From assembly GCF_000327385.1 (NCBI RefSeq), contig NW_008709333.1, positions 463,247 to 527,246 of the forward strand: DNA of 64,000 nucleotides, given 5' to 3'. Made by a program: the position numbers and the translations under genes. Position 1 is the stretch's first letter. Each line of letters begins with the position of its first letter. This DNA is from Lottia gigantea. Lineage: Eukaryota > Mollusca > Gastropoda > Lottiidae. Below the pieces are notes generated by a model, which was not told the DNA's origin, did no database searches, and saw only the letters and a list, made by a program, of their open reading frames with translations. Positions 40,401-50,120 of this stretch are shown one piece after another.

Positions 40401-43400
40401 CCATCCAAAACGAGAAAAAGTCGCCCTAAAACCATAAGATATTAACTGTATTTACCTGTTTAATGGCTGACAATATTCTCTGTCCTACTTCCTCTTCTGT
40501 TACAGTCCCTCCATTTACATGACTTAATAACGTCTGAAACAAATCAAACAACTGAGAGGTCAGCTCATAGAATTTTTACAACTTCAAGACAAGCAAAAGT
40601 CTCAGTATCCATTAGTGCTGGGAATCAAGTTTAAAATTATCATCCATTATCAACAATATATATCGTTAGGCATAATCTCAGTATCCATCATGAATGCTTT
40701 TGCCCAAAGGGATTGTAATGGGGTTTTCTTTACTCTTTGTGTACATTTGGGGCACTGAGTGCATTGATTTGCACCATTCCAATTGTCAATCAGGCACCTG
40801 TGGGTCATTCTAAGTAAAATTGTGTAAGAGGAGTCAGATGTATTAGGGAAAGTTAATTGTATAAGAGGAGTCAGATGTATTAGGGAAAGTTAATTGTATA
40901 AGAGGAGTCAGATGTATTAGGGAAAGTTAATTGTATAAGAGGGTCAGAAGGTTGACTAGTGGACAGCCACAGACATCTGAGAAACATCTTTTAAATAGAA
41001 TCTATCCTTCTTACCTTTCTCATGGACGGATCATACATTTTTAATGGCACTTTAGTTCGACCGGGATGACCAACAGATTTTAAATTATCGTACGTTTTCT
41101 CATCATATTCATTTATAGTCAACAATGTAACACAGATCGGTGGATACCATGGTAACGGGTGTTCAGCACCATCTTTTAAATTTTGAGCCTCTGTCAACAA
41201 CGCTTTCACCCTGAAACGAAATAGAATGGAGTCTTACACCCTACTTGTCTGTCCTGATTGGGCTATCGTAGACAGGCAATGCAATGCTGTGTGCAATGAG
41301 GGAAAATATGCAATCAGCCTACTCTTTTCAGATCTCCAAATTTTCAAGAGATCTTTACTATAGACAGTAGACCATGTTTTTATTTTGCCCCAACCAAATC
41401 AACTAGATACTTCACTGAATAATATCAAATAAACACCATTAGTTTTTCTCTAAAATTGAGTCCCGATGAATATTTAGATGAGCATTTTCATGTCACCATA
41501 GTTTGTTAATAAAATATCAACTTACTCAAAACCTTTATTTTCAGGAGAAAGATAAACTGTTGAGAGATTGAAAGGATCTGGACTGGTCAGTAGATGGCTA
41601 TCACATTCTTCTTTCTCTGGCCATGTATTATCCAACTCTAGTTCGTTAAACTGTAAAAAATATATATATATAGTCAAACACTGATGGCTGAAACAGCATT
41701 GAAACAGGAGTTTTCAACCTTTTACTATCTATTATCCCTTTCAAGATTCTTGATCGGTGATCGGTGATTTTCTCTTAGGTTTTCTCTCACACCTTTTTCA
41801 TGTAGGAGAATATAGTCTGACCGAATAGAATGAATCATAATTTTTAAATGAAATATTAAATAAAATATACAGCAATTTTGATCTGCAGGACATTTTCTAT
41901 GAAATGGTGTTAAATTTTCTGGATTCTTTATGCACTCAATGACCGGCTGGGAACTTCTAATATCAACAGTCCTGCTACAAGGCATACACTAGATATTCTG
42001 GGATATAAAACCTTACCCTAGGGACAGCTTGTCTATCATGTTTAACGTACAGTGGTGCTCGAACAGGTAAATTATAATCTATAGCTTTCTTCTCGTATTT
42101 ATTCAGTTTCAGTCGGTTTCTCTCACTCTACAAATAGAATGAATGAATGAATGACTGAATGAATGAATGGTACAAAATGCTGCAAAATAATTCTCTGAGA
42201 CCACATTAACATTGTGTATATTGTAGTCATAATGAGATGTTGTAAATATTGTAGTTATTTTAGTCTGTGACACAACAAATGTCCCAAAGGAAAAGTGAAA
42301 AACTCACTTGGGGAAGTGTCTCTGTGGTTGAGATAAAAGACCCCTTCTATTTGACACAGGCTAATGTTGGTTGATCTCAACTTAAACTAAGTTACACAAA
42401 CCTCTTTTTTCTGTTCCTCGAGAGCGAACTGATCCAACATTTCTAGAGTTGGCGCCTGTCGGTTCCAGGTACAGAGCAGAACTTGTTTACCCTCTCGTTC
42501 CACCATATTACAATATTCACCTAGAGATTACAAATTAAATTTTTTCTTCCTTCTGTTTTGTACTTGATAATGACAACAGCTAGAAAGGCAACACTATACA
42601 GTATCCAATGAGGGAAATTTTGCCAGTACAGCTGCATTAGCCTGCTCTTTTCAATTTCCTATTGGGATCTTTAACGTGCACAGTCTGTAGCACACTAGGC
42701 CTCGGTTTATTGTCACATCTGATCAAATAGTTGCTTTTTCCATATCAGTCAGTCCAACTTTCATCACTGACAGGGGGGGAAACCGGGTAGATAAATCAGG
42801 CCGCGTCACTAGGATGTCCTAGGTTCTTATCTTGTGACACTGTTTTCAGGATATGTGACGTCACTTGGTAACGGCCGGTTTATCTTCAACTCAGGTATAT
42901 ATTGCATAATTATGGCCGCCAGGGTTGAAAGAATTAACAGTGATTTCCATACCTATATCTTTAGTTGACGTCTGTTTAGCTTTATTAAACTCAAACGCGA
43001 TATTCTGTGAGACTTTTTCTTCTTGTGAGACCTGTTCTACCGACATACGATCGTTCTGTATGTGCCATAAATCATGTTTCTTTTGGTAATCTTTTAAATC
43101 TCGTAATGTCTTCTGTAGAGATCTGAAAAATAATAGAGTTTACATCCTAAACTTATAGGACTAATGTCAGGCTGTGTACAATGAAGGGAAATTTAGATAT
43201 ATAACCCTTTTAATACAGCAAAAATCTTACTGTCATCTGCCAGCTTCTGGTAGATATCTTGGTTGGTACTAGGGCTATTGTTTTTGAATCTATAGTCAAG
43301 CATATTTCTCTTTATTGAGGTTTGATTCAAAGCATAAACACAAGTAGTGTTTTTTTCTTTGATAGAATAAGTATCAATAAGTATCAATAAGTATCAATAA

Positions 43401-46400
43401 GTATCAATAAGTATCAATAAGTATCAATAAGTACTATACAAACTAAACTTACATTGTATTGATTACTACTTATTTCACCTCAAATGAAGAGGATCAATCA
43501 TCCTGTTTTTGAATCAGACCTGGATGAGTAGAAATCTTTGTTTGACAAGTTTCTGATTAAAGAAGAAAACCTACCTGTGTTGTGCCTCTAAAGCAGCCTC
43601 TAACTTCTGATGACAGAGCACAGCATGTTTTCTGATGGTGGCTGCTTCAAAATCAGGCTGAATTCTTAACGTGTTTTCATAACAAATTATAGACTTGTTA
43701 TATTCTCCTAATACCTACAATATATCATTCATTCAGATATAGTTGATATAATGTTTATTACACATTGTCATTCAAAACTTATAAGAGATCAAATGTATCA
43801 TCAGAGGTTTATTTTTGAAAACGAAACCAAAGGTGATCTCATTCTTCAATTCATCTAAGTGGTCAATCAATAAAATCATCTTATGTTAAGTTTTATTAAC
43901 CATTCTACTGTTTTTCTCAAAATATATTTGGAGTTATAAGTTATATTTTAAGTCAGAATAATGGGTTGCTTACCATGATATGTATCAGTAAGTTTGAAAA
44001 CTTCAATTCTATGAAAAATTCAAACATGACTTACTGCGTAAATATTTCCCAGCGTAAAATGATTGACATTGAGTTCCTTGGATAATTCCAGGGCAGAATG
44101 GACCACAATGGCTGCCTCGTTGGAGTACCGAGCTCGATGTAAAATATTACCAAGACTTATCAAGGCGATATCTTTATTTTCTCTAAAATATAAAATAAAT
44201 TTTATAAATTTTTAAATAATATTGATCTAGTTAGTTGACAATGATCTCGAAAACAATAGACCATGGTTACTTAAAATCCATGGTTAGCCATTTCTTGAGA
44301 GTTGATTTGGATCTTGAATATATTTATATAAATTGTTTTCAGATGTATTACAACTGCATGAAAATGTATAATCTCTTCAAAAATACCTCAAACTAAGATG
44401 TTTACTTTCTATTTCTATATATGTATTTTCTATATATGTATTTTCTATATATGTCTTTTCTATATATGTATTTTCTATATATGTATTTTCTATATTTGTC
44501 TTTTCTATTTATGGCAAAGTCTCAAGAAAAGACATCATTTTAACTTTCTTTATTTTCTCAAATGAAAATACCAAACTTGAGTTCTCATTTCACTTTCATT
44601 TTTTCCATCATTTTACTTTTTTTATATATTCTGTAGCGCATCACTTTGCAAGCGCTGTTGCACCACAAATGGCACCAATTGGCTATGGATACACTTATAT
44701 CTTTGTTCGAGTATACACTATCATAAAGAATTGTTACCTTGGTGAGAAATGAAGAGCTCTACGTAAACATTCAACTGTCATCCACGGGTCTCCTTTTACT
44801 CTCCAATAAAACGCTGCCATGTTGTACAACACCCATGATGTACTGTTCTATAAAATAAATATACAGAACATATATTAACACATTTTCTTATGGCAATTGT
44901 TATCCAAATATACAAGAATATATAATTCAACATTTTATCAGGGTTCTTGTAATCAAAACATACATGTGTATTTAAGTTAAAATTAAAATATATGATTTCC
45001 TTACCTTTTTCAGTTCCTTGGCTATAACATGACCAAAATCTGGTATTTCTGTTTTATCTGGTATAAAGGGGATGGCATGAGTTAATCCTAACTCTGCCGA
45101 ACCTGTTAGATTCATTCTTTCCTGTACACCCTATTAATAGAAAAATATTGATAAGAAAAGAAACATTTTTTACAATGACTACAAAATTTACTGGGATCCT
45201 TTCCACCAGATGGTCTAAGACCAAACAACTTACGTTCACAAGAATCCTGTCTACAAGCTAGACCTTGTCTTCACGTCTTTGCATTGATATTTCTCAGATT
45301 ATCTGTATCCATTATGTTCAAGCAATACTTGTGAAAATTCATTGTCATTATTGGAAATTGAAAAATCTTCACTAATGCCAATTCTAACAGTGTTTGTTAG
45401 GCCATGATTTCTTGTATAGACTGTCTCACAAATAATAATGAGGTTGCAGCAATTTTAAAACTTGAATCAGAAATAATACTAATAATAATAATAATGTCTT
45501 ACCTCCAGATGTTCAAAACCATGAGGAGTGAAGTCTAACTGTAAAACTTTAGTACAGTCAGGTTCTGGAGGAATGGTACCAATCTTATTATCAGAGGATT
45601 GGGCTGCTTTCTGTATCTCAATTGACAATTCATCACTACAAAATAACAATAAAAAAAATACTAACATTAAACTTTTAACTTTACATTTTCATTATTTTAT
45701 ACAAGTTAATTTTACAGATTGTTGTTTTATTTAGGCATTTTAGATATTCTTATTTAAAAATATAAAAATAAAAGTATCTTAAAATAGTAAGTTAAAAAAC
45801 TGTTATTAGAAAGAGATTATCCACATCAGGAAAATGACACAAAAAAAAAAAACATCTTCAAAAAATCTTATGATCAATTTTGTTGTAGGTATGGTTTCTG
45901 AATGAAAATATCAGCACTTTTGACAAATTCTAATGGTAAGAAATTTGAGAAACGTGGCCAAGAACCTCAGAATAAAGAGAAACTTTATTTAATGTTTATT
46001 TTATGTCTCCAGACATGTCTTTCTTCCAAAAATAGCCTGAAGTGAAGTTATGAAGATGAGTGGATAGCCAGTATTAGGTTGTGTTGAACTATACCTACCT
46101 AATATGTTTATGTTCTATAGGTAATATGGTACTAATATAGAGATCTATTTCTGGTAATGGCGTTCCAGCTTGTAAACAATCATAGTCACTCTTATAAAAC
46201 TTCTGTTCCAATCCAGCTGAAATTAAATGGAGTGTTAAATACTATTATTCTTTCCAGCACATTATTGGATAAAATGGAGTTTGCACCCTTATTACGTGTA
46301 TAATACATTAACTCTTATAGAAAGTTTGAAATTTGCCAAAAGGAAAAAGTAAGCAATACTCAGCTCAACTGACATCTAAAATCTCATTTCTAGTGGGTAA

Positions 46401-49400
46401 TTCGGAAAGTTCTATCAGCATCATAATATAGAGCACAAGCATAGATATTGATTTTCTAAGACATTAAATTGTTTTATACATAGGCTCAACAATATTCAAC
46501 TGGGATACTCTGGGGTTGGGTGGTGTGTGGTGTGTGGTGTGTGGTGGGGTGGGGTGGGGTGGGGTGGGGTAGGATGTTGAGGGGTATGTGGGGTGGGGAT
46601 TAAAAATGCAACATACTAGTGTCTCTGTCTTCACTTTTATCAATCTCTCCCTTTCTATTCAACAATTCTTTCTTTAAATGATTTAAAACTGTTGCACGAT
46701 CTTCCTGATGCATGAAGGCCACGAGGTCGTAGGGTCTTCGTAGATTATAGACTGAGTCAGCCTGAAAATAGAATCAATAAACCTAAATTATGTATCAATA
46801 ATTGTGAAGACCATTAGATTGAAAGGTCTTCCATCAGCCTGTAAAAGATTTCACAAATGAAATGGAACTGAGCCTTTACTTATCCTCAAAAATTAATTAA
46901 GGTGAAACCTAGATTTTATGAAATGCAGTAATCTGATTGGATAATTTAAAATCAATTTAGTGATTGACCAACCAGATGACTGGAGCACTAAAATCATCAC
47001 AGGAGAAGATAATGCCCCTCAGTAAATATTGAACTAAAAACGTAGGCAATGCCCTGAAGTGTGTAATGCAGGCCATTTTAACTCTGGTAAAAGGCACATA
47101 CATTTTGTAAGATAGAATATTGCAAGAGAAATAAATTTATTTCATGCTTGTTAATTATAAAACCATTATCGTAGTCGTAAAATTAAAAGATAGCTTGCCA
47201 GGCAAGGTAACATACGCCCACTGGCAGCTGTCAGAAATGATTAAACAGTCTTTAGTGACTAGAGGGTTGCACTATATAGCTAATAGAGTGAAACGTCAAG
47301 TCAGACACGATATTTTGGTGAAATATTATCCGATCATCGCGAAAATCGCTAGGGATCATCTTCATAATGACATTGACACACAAAATAAAAATCAAAAGAA
47401 TCTGTAAAGAATTGTAGCCTGTAGAGTGAGCATGAGTTGCACAATATAGCTAATAGAGTAAAACGTCAGGTCAGACATGATATTTCGGTGAAAAATTATC
47501 CGATCGTCATGAAAATCGATAGATCATCATGAAAATCAATAGGGATCATCTTCATAACGACATAGACATACAAAATAAAAATCAAAAGAATCTGTAAAGA
47601 ATTGTAGCCTGTAGAGTGAGCACGAGTTGCACAATATAGCTAATAGAGAAAAACGTCCAGTCAGACACGATATTTCGGTGAAAAATTATCCGATCATCAC
47701 GAAAATCAATAGGGATCATCTTCATAATGACATTGACACACAAAATAAAAATCAAAAGAATCTGTAAAAAATTGTAGCCTGTAGAGTGAGCACGAGTTGC
47801 ACAATATAGCTAATAGAGAAAAACGTCCAGTCAGACACGATATTTCGGTGAAAAATTATCCAATCATCACGAAAATCAATAGGGATCATCTTCATAATGA
47901 CATTGACCCACAAAATAAAAATCAAAAGAATCTGTAAAAAATTGTAGCCTGTAGAGTGAGCACGAGTTGCACAATATAGCTAATAGAGAAAAACGTCAAG
48001 TCAGACACGATATTTCGGTGAAAAATTATCCGATCATCATGAAAATCAATAGGGATCATCTTCATAATGACATTGACACACAAAATAAAAATCAAAAGAA
48101 TCTGTAAAAAATTGTAGCCTGTAGAGTGAGCACGAGTTGCACAATATAGCTAATAGAGAAAAACGTCAAGTCAGACACAATATTTCGGTGAAAAATTATC
48201 CGATCATCACGAAAATCAATAGGGATCATCTTCATAATGACATTGACACACAAAATAAAAATCAAAAGAATCCATAAAGAACTGTAGCCTGTAGAGTGAG
48301 CACGAGCCAAATGTGAACGGGCGGGCGGACCGACGGGGTGATTACAATATACGCCCATCTTACGTGTGGGCGTATAAAAAGGAAATATTCATTTCATAAA
48401 TTATGCAATTCAATGATAATAAATATCAAATAACTAGAATATTAGCTACAGGGAAGTAGAGTGTAATATTTTTCTCTTTGACAATATTCATTATATCATA
48501 TTATAACACAGACCAGGAAAATATCCTGCTGCAGTTTCAAGTTGAAACTATGAGCTAACAACGTAATATGCATGATTAACATAAAGGTTTCATCCTTGAT
48601 AGTTTTATCTAGTCATTATTTTACACTTTTTTCAGCTACAAAATTTCATATAAAAAAAACTTTGAATAAATAACCTGGTATTTCATTAAAAACACGATAT
48701 GAAAAATAAAGCTAAGCTATGGAAAATTTTTGAAAATTTTAACTGCATATTATATGTGTAATATATAATTTTTTTCAGCTCTTTGCACAAATAAGGACTA
48801 ATTTTAGTCATATTTCTTAAAGCTTTACTAGAAATAATAAAGTCAAACTTGTTTTGGGCTCTGAATTTATATGTTTGAATCTGTTGGTAAAGGTTTGATA
48901 AATCAAATTTTTTTTTAAAATAATTGCCAAGTTGGCTCATATTCAATAAAACCACCATGCAATTTGCTAATCTATTCATGTGCCGTACTTTCAACTTGTA
49001 ATTGTATTGTGTCATTTGTGTGGTAGGATTTTGATTTTAAATTTTTATTTTGGACTAATTCTACCAAATGAGCCAATTATATTACAATACCAATGATGCT
49101 TGTCATGACAATGCCACTACGGCACTACCTTAGTGACAGCTCAAGACTCAATCAGCAAGGCCTGTTACAGTAGTCTACCACTACACCAGATAAGGCTAGG
49201 TATATAACAGATTTTCTTAGCACTATGTGTACTCAACCGGTTATGATTTCGTCTCACTGATTTTAAAATTAAACACCATAGTCATCCAATGTTACATTGA
49301 ATTGTATTATCTTTTGGGAGGCCTATCTGTTATCATAGTGATGTAACAAGGCAAAGTCGAATGGGGCAACTTTCGGTCCATTTACATCATATAATTCGCG

Positions 49401-49556
49401 ATCGAAAGGATGCAAGCGAATGACAGACGATTGCAACTTTACCTGGGACTGTATCCTTCCATCCTCCGTGACGACCCAGTGCATGGAGCCCCGAGTTAAC
49501 AGACATTGCTCAAATAAAAAGTGCAGCAGTACAATCACCACAACACTCGACGCCAT
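22433..49556 (-). CDS. TTC17: Tetratricopeptide repeat protein 17 (TTC17), 26 exons seen, one or more lost in assembly gap
   Basis: Exons from 5' to 3' (minus strand): 49556-49386, 46761-46617, 46216-46099, 45635-45503, 45130-45005, 44847-44738, 44182-44035, 43714-43575, 43122-42953, 42520-42402, 42127-42017, 41650-41526, 41210-41015, 40533-40456, 39942-39718, 39459-39187, 38719-38572, 34721-34662, 34172-34075, 31035-30865, 25636-25483, 25086-24954, (gap), 24022-23948, 23605-23486, 23106-22963, 22543-22433 (TAA). All have AG/GT borders and matching phases except across the gap. The start ATG has A at -3 and G at +4 and opens a signal peptide (MASSVVVIVLLHFLF), then HWVVTEDG, the TTC17 N-terminal signature. 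Other family anchors: DCTKVLQLDF, GVQERMNL, SWVLYNMAAFYWRV, GLYWRIVGN, KDIALISLGN, SWVAASAAGLYWRV. TPR helices occur in three clusters (exons 6-8, 15-16, 24-26). About 1200 codons are visible. TTC17 is linked to actin organisation, ciliogenesis and an ER-resident pool; the signal peptide fits a secretory location. Confidence 0.95.
22764..22915. repeat. Dispersed GTGGACTCCT repeat, copy 1
   Basis: TAGTAGTGGACTCCTC..GAGAAGTA followed by TCAGGTGTTT twice (near 22790 and 22866). Lies between the last two TTC17 exons. Other copies: 23165-23340, 49983-50120, and 61665-61770 (reverse). Confidence 0.6.
23165..23340. repeat. Dispersed GTGGACTCCT repeat, copy 2
   Basis: TCTGTACAAGCAAGACAATT, CCGTTAAGCAAAATCTCATC, TAGTGGACTCCTCCAAAGAG and TTCAGGTGTTTTGAAAAGAG. 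The first 100 bases match 49990-50090 and the reverse of 61680-61770. Confidence 0.65.
24065..24235 (+). other. G-rich stretch in TTC17 intron
   Basis: Many GGGG runs (GGGGTGGCG, TTGGGGTTG, GGGGTGGGAGGGG) on the plus strand, so C-rich in the TTC17 transcript. Nothing coding. Confidence 0.5.
24241..24471. repeat. 45-bp tandem repeat, 5 copies, ending at the gap
   Basis: TGGTACAATGACAGTTTTCT, GTGTCCAACTAACTAGCAGA recur at 24241, 24286, 24333, 24378 and 24423 (spacing 45-47). The array runs into the N block, so its true length is unknown. Confidence 0.95.
24472..24521. other. Assembly gap (50 N)
   Basis: Exactly 50 N, a size often used for a gap of unknown length. It directly follows five copies of a 45-bp tandem repeat, a likely cause of the break. 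TTC17 exon 25086-24954 ends in phase 2 but the next visible exon (24022-23948) starts in phase 0, and the family segment before ILQSLNGD (about 50 residues) is absent, so at least one exon should lie here. Confidence 0.95.
24690..24861 (-). mobile_element. tRNA-derived SINE fragment
   Basis: Minus-strand 5' part of the SINE described at 25168-25437. TGGCTCAGTGAGTTAGAAGC resembles a tRNA A box, and GACCGGGGTTCAATTCTAAC a B box. The following TAATACCTTCA also matches. The 3' half is poorly kept. Confidence 0.7.
25168..25437 (-). mobile_element. tRNA-derived SINE
   Basis: On the minus strand it begins with a tRNA-like head (GGCTCAGTGAGTTAGACGCT, then GGTCCAGGGTACAATCCCA as A and B boxes) and continues with the conserved body ACTGTGCACGTTAAAGATCC and GCAAAATTTCATTCATTGCA to GCCCGTCTTCATTAG. 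Other copies: 31885-32199 (+), 24690-24861 (-), 42585-42790 (-), with short tail pieces near 21310, 41270, 43165 and 53000. Confidence 0.8.
25840..26125. mobile_element. Foldback MITE, copy 1
   Basis: Nearly palindromic element. The left half reads CTTCACAATCTC..CTTGACTGTAATAGCCATC..TTGATTGGATTGTATG..CAATCAGAGCTCT. The right half is its imperfect reverse complement (GAGGGCTCTGGTTGGCTGTA, then GTAATAGCTTGAAATTGTGAAG). Confidence 0.75.
26884..27165. mobile_element. Foldback MITE, copy 2 (best palindrome)
   Basis: ACCTTGACTGCAATAGCCAT at the left returns as TGGCTATTGCAGTCAAGGT at the right. The arms include TCAGAGCTCTTGACAGAAA against TTTTTCAAGAGCTCTGA. Total stem-loop about 230 bp, then the outer TIR remnant ACGAAGTTCGTAAAACCTTG to GTGAAGATGA. 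Confidence 0.85.
27265..27705. mobile_element. Element with CATCCAGGGG inverted ends (hAT-like ends)
   Basis: Left CATCCAGGGGTGATTCAAAA then CACAAACA; right TGTTTGTGTTTTTTTC then AAGCCCCTGGATG. The perfect 10-bp outer repeat and CAGGG ends suggest a non-autonomous hAT. No clear 8-bp target duplication was found. Fragments at 21655, 32205 and 43430. Confidence 0.6.
29535..30015. mobile_element. Element with CAGGGATGTTGATTTG inverted ends
   Basis: Left CAGGGATGTTGATTTG (29535-29550), right CAAATCAACATCCTG (about 29999-30014). Carries CCAGTCATGTCTGACT near its left end, also seen at 27889, 28245 and 59694. Its right half is a TAGTAAAATAC microsatellite. Confidence 0.55.
29735..29995. repeat. 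TAGTAAAATACC microsatellite
   Basis: More than 20 units of CTAGTAAAATAC or AGTAAAATA(A/C) with length variation of 10-12 bp. Confidence 0.9.
31137..31262. mobile_element. Foldback MITE, copy 3 (internally deleted)
   Basis: Left-arm piece TTCTTGTATCATGGAAAT..TTGGTTGGATTGGATG is followed directly by the right outer arm TGCAGTCAAGGTATAAGATG, GAAGTTCGTAATAGCTTGAC. Confidence 0.7.
31770..31809 (+). other. GGGA-repeat tract
   Basis: GGGAGGGAGGGAGGCAGGGA then GGGAGGGGGTGGGGG: more than four G-runs with one-base loops on the plus strand, antisense to TTC17. Confidence 0.75.
31885..32199 (+). mobile_element. tRNA-derived SINE, plus-strand copy
   Basis: B-box-like GGTCAAGGGTTCAATTCCGG near 31903, conserved body GCTGTGCACGTAAAAGATCC and TTTCCCTCATTGCACCCTGC, and the tail AAGTAGGACGTAAAATAGC ending TTTCATTTCAT. 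The longest 3' end of the copies in the window. Confidence 0.8.
32200..34074 (-). other. TTC17 intron part without genes
   Basis: Contains a fragment of the CAGGGG element (32205-32350) and three related stretches with CAGTTTCTG.GAGAGG.GA (33217, 33349, about 33890). Near 33374 lies a copy of the CATCTGCCTCTATTCCAGCC repeat. No coding signal. Confidence 0.45.
34465..34612. repeat. Degenerate 18-19-bp tandem repeat
   Basis: Repeats of GATGTCTGACTAACGG and GACGTCTGAGTAACAA through about 150 bp of TTC17 intron. Confidence 0.8.
35577..36045. mobile_element. Element with ACAAGGCTAGAAATA inverted ends
   Basis: Left ACAAGGCTAGAAATA (about 35580-35594), right TATTTCTAGCCTTGT (about 36028-36042). 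The inside is a degenerate tandem series of GTGTG.AAGAGTTCATT and AATGAACTCTTCTAAACATG units. Related copies lie near 55540-55710 (E78 intron) and 63155-63310. Confidence 0.65.
36783..36960 (+). mobile_element. AGGGATTG-family MITE, copy
   Basis: TTAAAGAGATTGACAAGAGG, core ACCATTCCAATTTTCAGTCA, CTTGCAATTCCATGGC, and GTGAAGTCATAAAAT as in 60731-60955. Confidence 0.6.
37080..37397. mobile_element. Foldback MITE, copy 4 (both outer arms kept)
   Basis: Outer left arm ATCTTCACAATGTCACGCTG and ACCTTGACTGAAATAACCAT; outer right arm CTATTGCAGTCAAGGTATAA and CGTAATAGCTTGACATTGTA. Shows that the full element is about 310 bp with arms of about 140 bp. Confidence 0.8.
37398..38571 (-). other. TTC17 intron with C-rich region
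   Basis: No coding signal. 38070-38345 is a pyrimidine-rich tract with many CCCC runs (CCCCACCCCTCCCCCTCC), hence G-rich in the TTC17 pre-mRNA. Confidence 0.5.
38831..39060. repeat. Direct repeat of about 80 bp, two copies
   Basis: TAGGGTTCATC.TTGG.T..T.A..AACA then CACCAAGTTTCA and TCTAGAGTGTTTACGAGCA occur at 38831-38910 and 38970-39053. Confidence 0.75.
40704..40830 (+). mobile_element. AGGGATTG-family MITE fragment
   Basis: AAAGGGATTGTAATGGGGTT, then GGGGCACTGAGTGCATTGAT and CACCATTCCAATTGTCAATC. The right end is not clear. Confidence 0.5.
40825..40942. repeat. 37-bp tandem repeat, 3 copies
   Basis: GTATAAGAGGAGTCAGATGT then ATTAGGGAAAGTTAATT, three near-identical units plus a partial fourth. 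Confidence 0.9.
42585..42790 (-). mobile_element. tRNA-derived SINE fragment
   Basis: Minus-strand body of the same SINE: GTGTGCTACAGACTGTGCAC, GTTAAAGATCC, AAATTTCCCTCATTGGATAC. The tRNA-like head is missing or decayed. Confidence 0.75.
42845..42940. mobile_element. TTAACCCTTT-type MITE fragment
   Basis: TGTGACGTCACTTGGTAACG, then GTATATATTGCATAATTATG and GGTTGAAAGAATTAA match the right half of 14476-14699. Confidence 0.6.
43372..43432. repeat. AATAAGTATC microsatellite
   Basis: Six perfect 10-bp units of AAGTATCAAT in a TTC17 intron, beside a fragment of the CAGGGG-ended element (43430-43540). Confidence 0.95.
44408..44512. repeat. 16-bp tandem repeat
   Basis: About six units of TATATATGTATTTTC with T/C variants in a TTC17 intron. 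Confidence 0.9.
46511..46600 (+). repeat. GGGGT/GGTGTGT repeat, G-quadruplex candidate
   Basis: GGTGTGTGGTGTGTGG followed by GGGGTGGGGTGGGGTGGGGT. More than four G4 runs separated by a single T on the plus strand, within about 20 bases of the splice donor of TTC17 exon 46761-46617. Confidence 0.85.
47211..48375. mobile_element. Non-autonomous element with 170-bp tandem core
   Basis: Outer ends ATACGCCCAC (47212) and GTGGGCGTAT (48365-48374) are inverted. The right end also folds on itself (ATACGCCCA..TGGGCGTAT, 48350-48374). The inside holds about six units of a 170-bp tandem repeat: TCTGTAAA(G/A)AATTGTAGCC recurs at 47401, 47591, 47761, 47931, 48101 and 48271. No transposase. The plan of a satellite core inside a small mobile element recalls the pearl-type/BIV160 elements of bivalves; that link is inferred. 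Confidence 0.7.
48376..49385 (-). other. First TTC17 intron, distal part
   Basis: AT-rich sequence without recognisable genes or clear repeats. Confidence 0.5.
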
Positions 49557-49728
49557 ATTGTTTTGGACTGAATATTCAGTAGTGTCGCTAGTGGAGTTTG
49601 AACTTTGACCTGAACGTGGCGAGCTGTCAATGATTAGAGCAGGTGCCCGCCATAGTGATATACAACTACATTGGAAACTCATTGTTACGGTTGAGTTATT
49701 TTGCTAATTGAAGGACTGATCACTGTTT

Positions 49729-49776
49729 GTCGACATCATAGAACTGTATATTGTCCGTATACAGTTCTATGTCGAC
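49729..49776. other. Perfect-core inverted repeat in divergent promoter
   Basis: ATAGAACTGTATA (49738-49750) and its reverse complement (49758-49770) flank the 7-nt loop TTGTCCG. GTCGAC-type sequence extends both arms (49729-49776). It could form a cruciform or an RNA hairpin if transcribed. Confidence 0.75.
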
Positions 49777-49982
49777 ATCGACTGGAAGTAGGTCCGTTGT
49801 CAACAATTTTTTTTATTGGTTTGTTAGTTCATAAGCTATTTTCAGCATCGATTCTTCATTTTTATGTTGGAAATTTTACAACGCTAATAATGTTTCTTTT
49901 AAGGCGGAGCGCTCACATAGCTGATAATCTCGTGTTTGTCTTGTCTAATAATGTAGATTTGAATTGAATTGTGTATGGATAA

Positions 49983-50120
49983 AAAAAAATCCGTACAAGC
50001 AAGGCTATTCCGTTAATCAAAATCTCGTCCAGAGCATGGCAAAATCAGGAGTAAAAATATTATAGTAGTGGACTCCTGCAAACAGAAGTAAAAGAGTTTC
50101 GAAAAGAGTAAGCATGGACT
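49983..50120. repeat. Dispersed GTGGACTCCT repeat, copy 3
   Basis: ATCCGTACAAGCAAGGCTAT, TCCGTTAATCAAAATCTCGT, GCATGGCAAAATCAGGAGTA and TAGTAGTGGACTCCTGCAAA. It lies in the TTC17/E78 divergent interval. Confidence 0.7.

Noticed and set aside
47144-47407. 87-codon frame
   Set aside because: Lies across the left end and first core unit of a repeat element; no coding bias or relatives.
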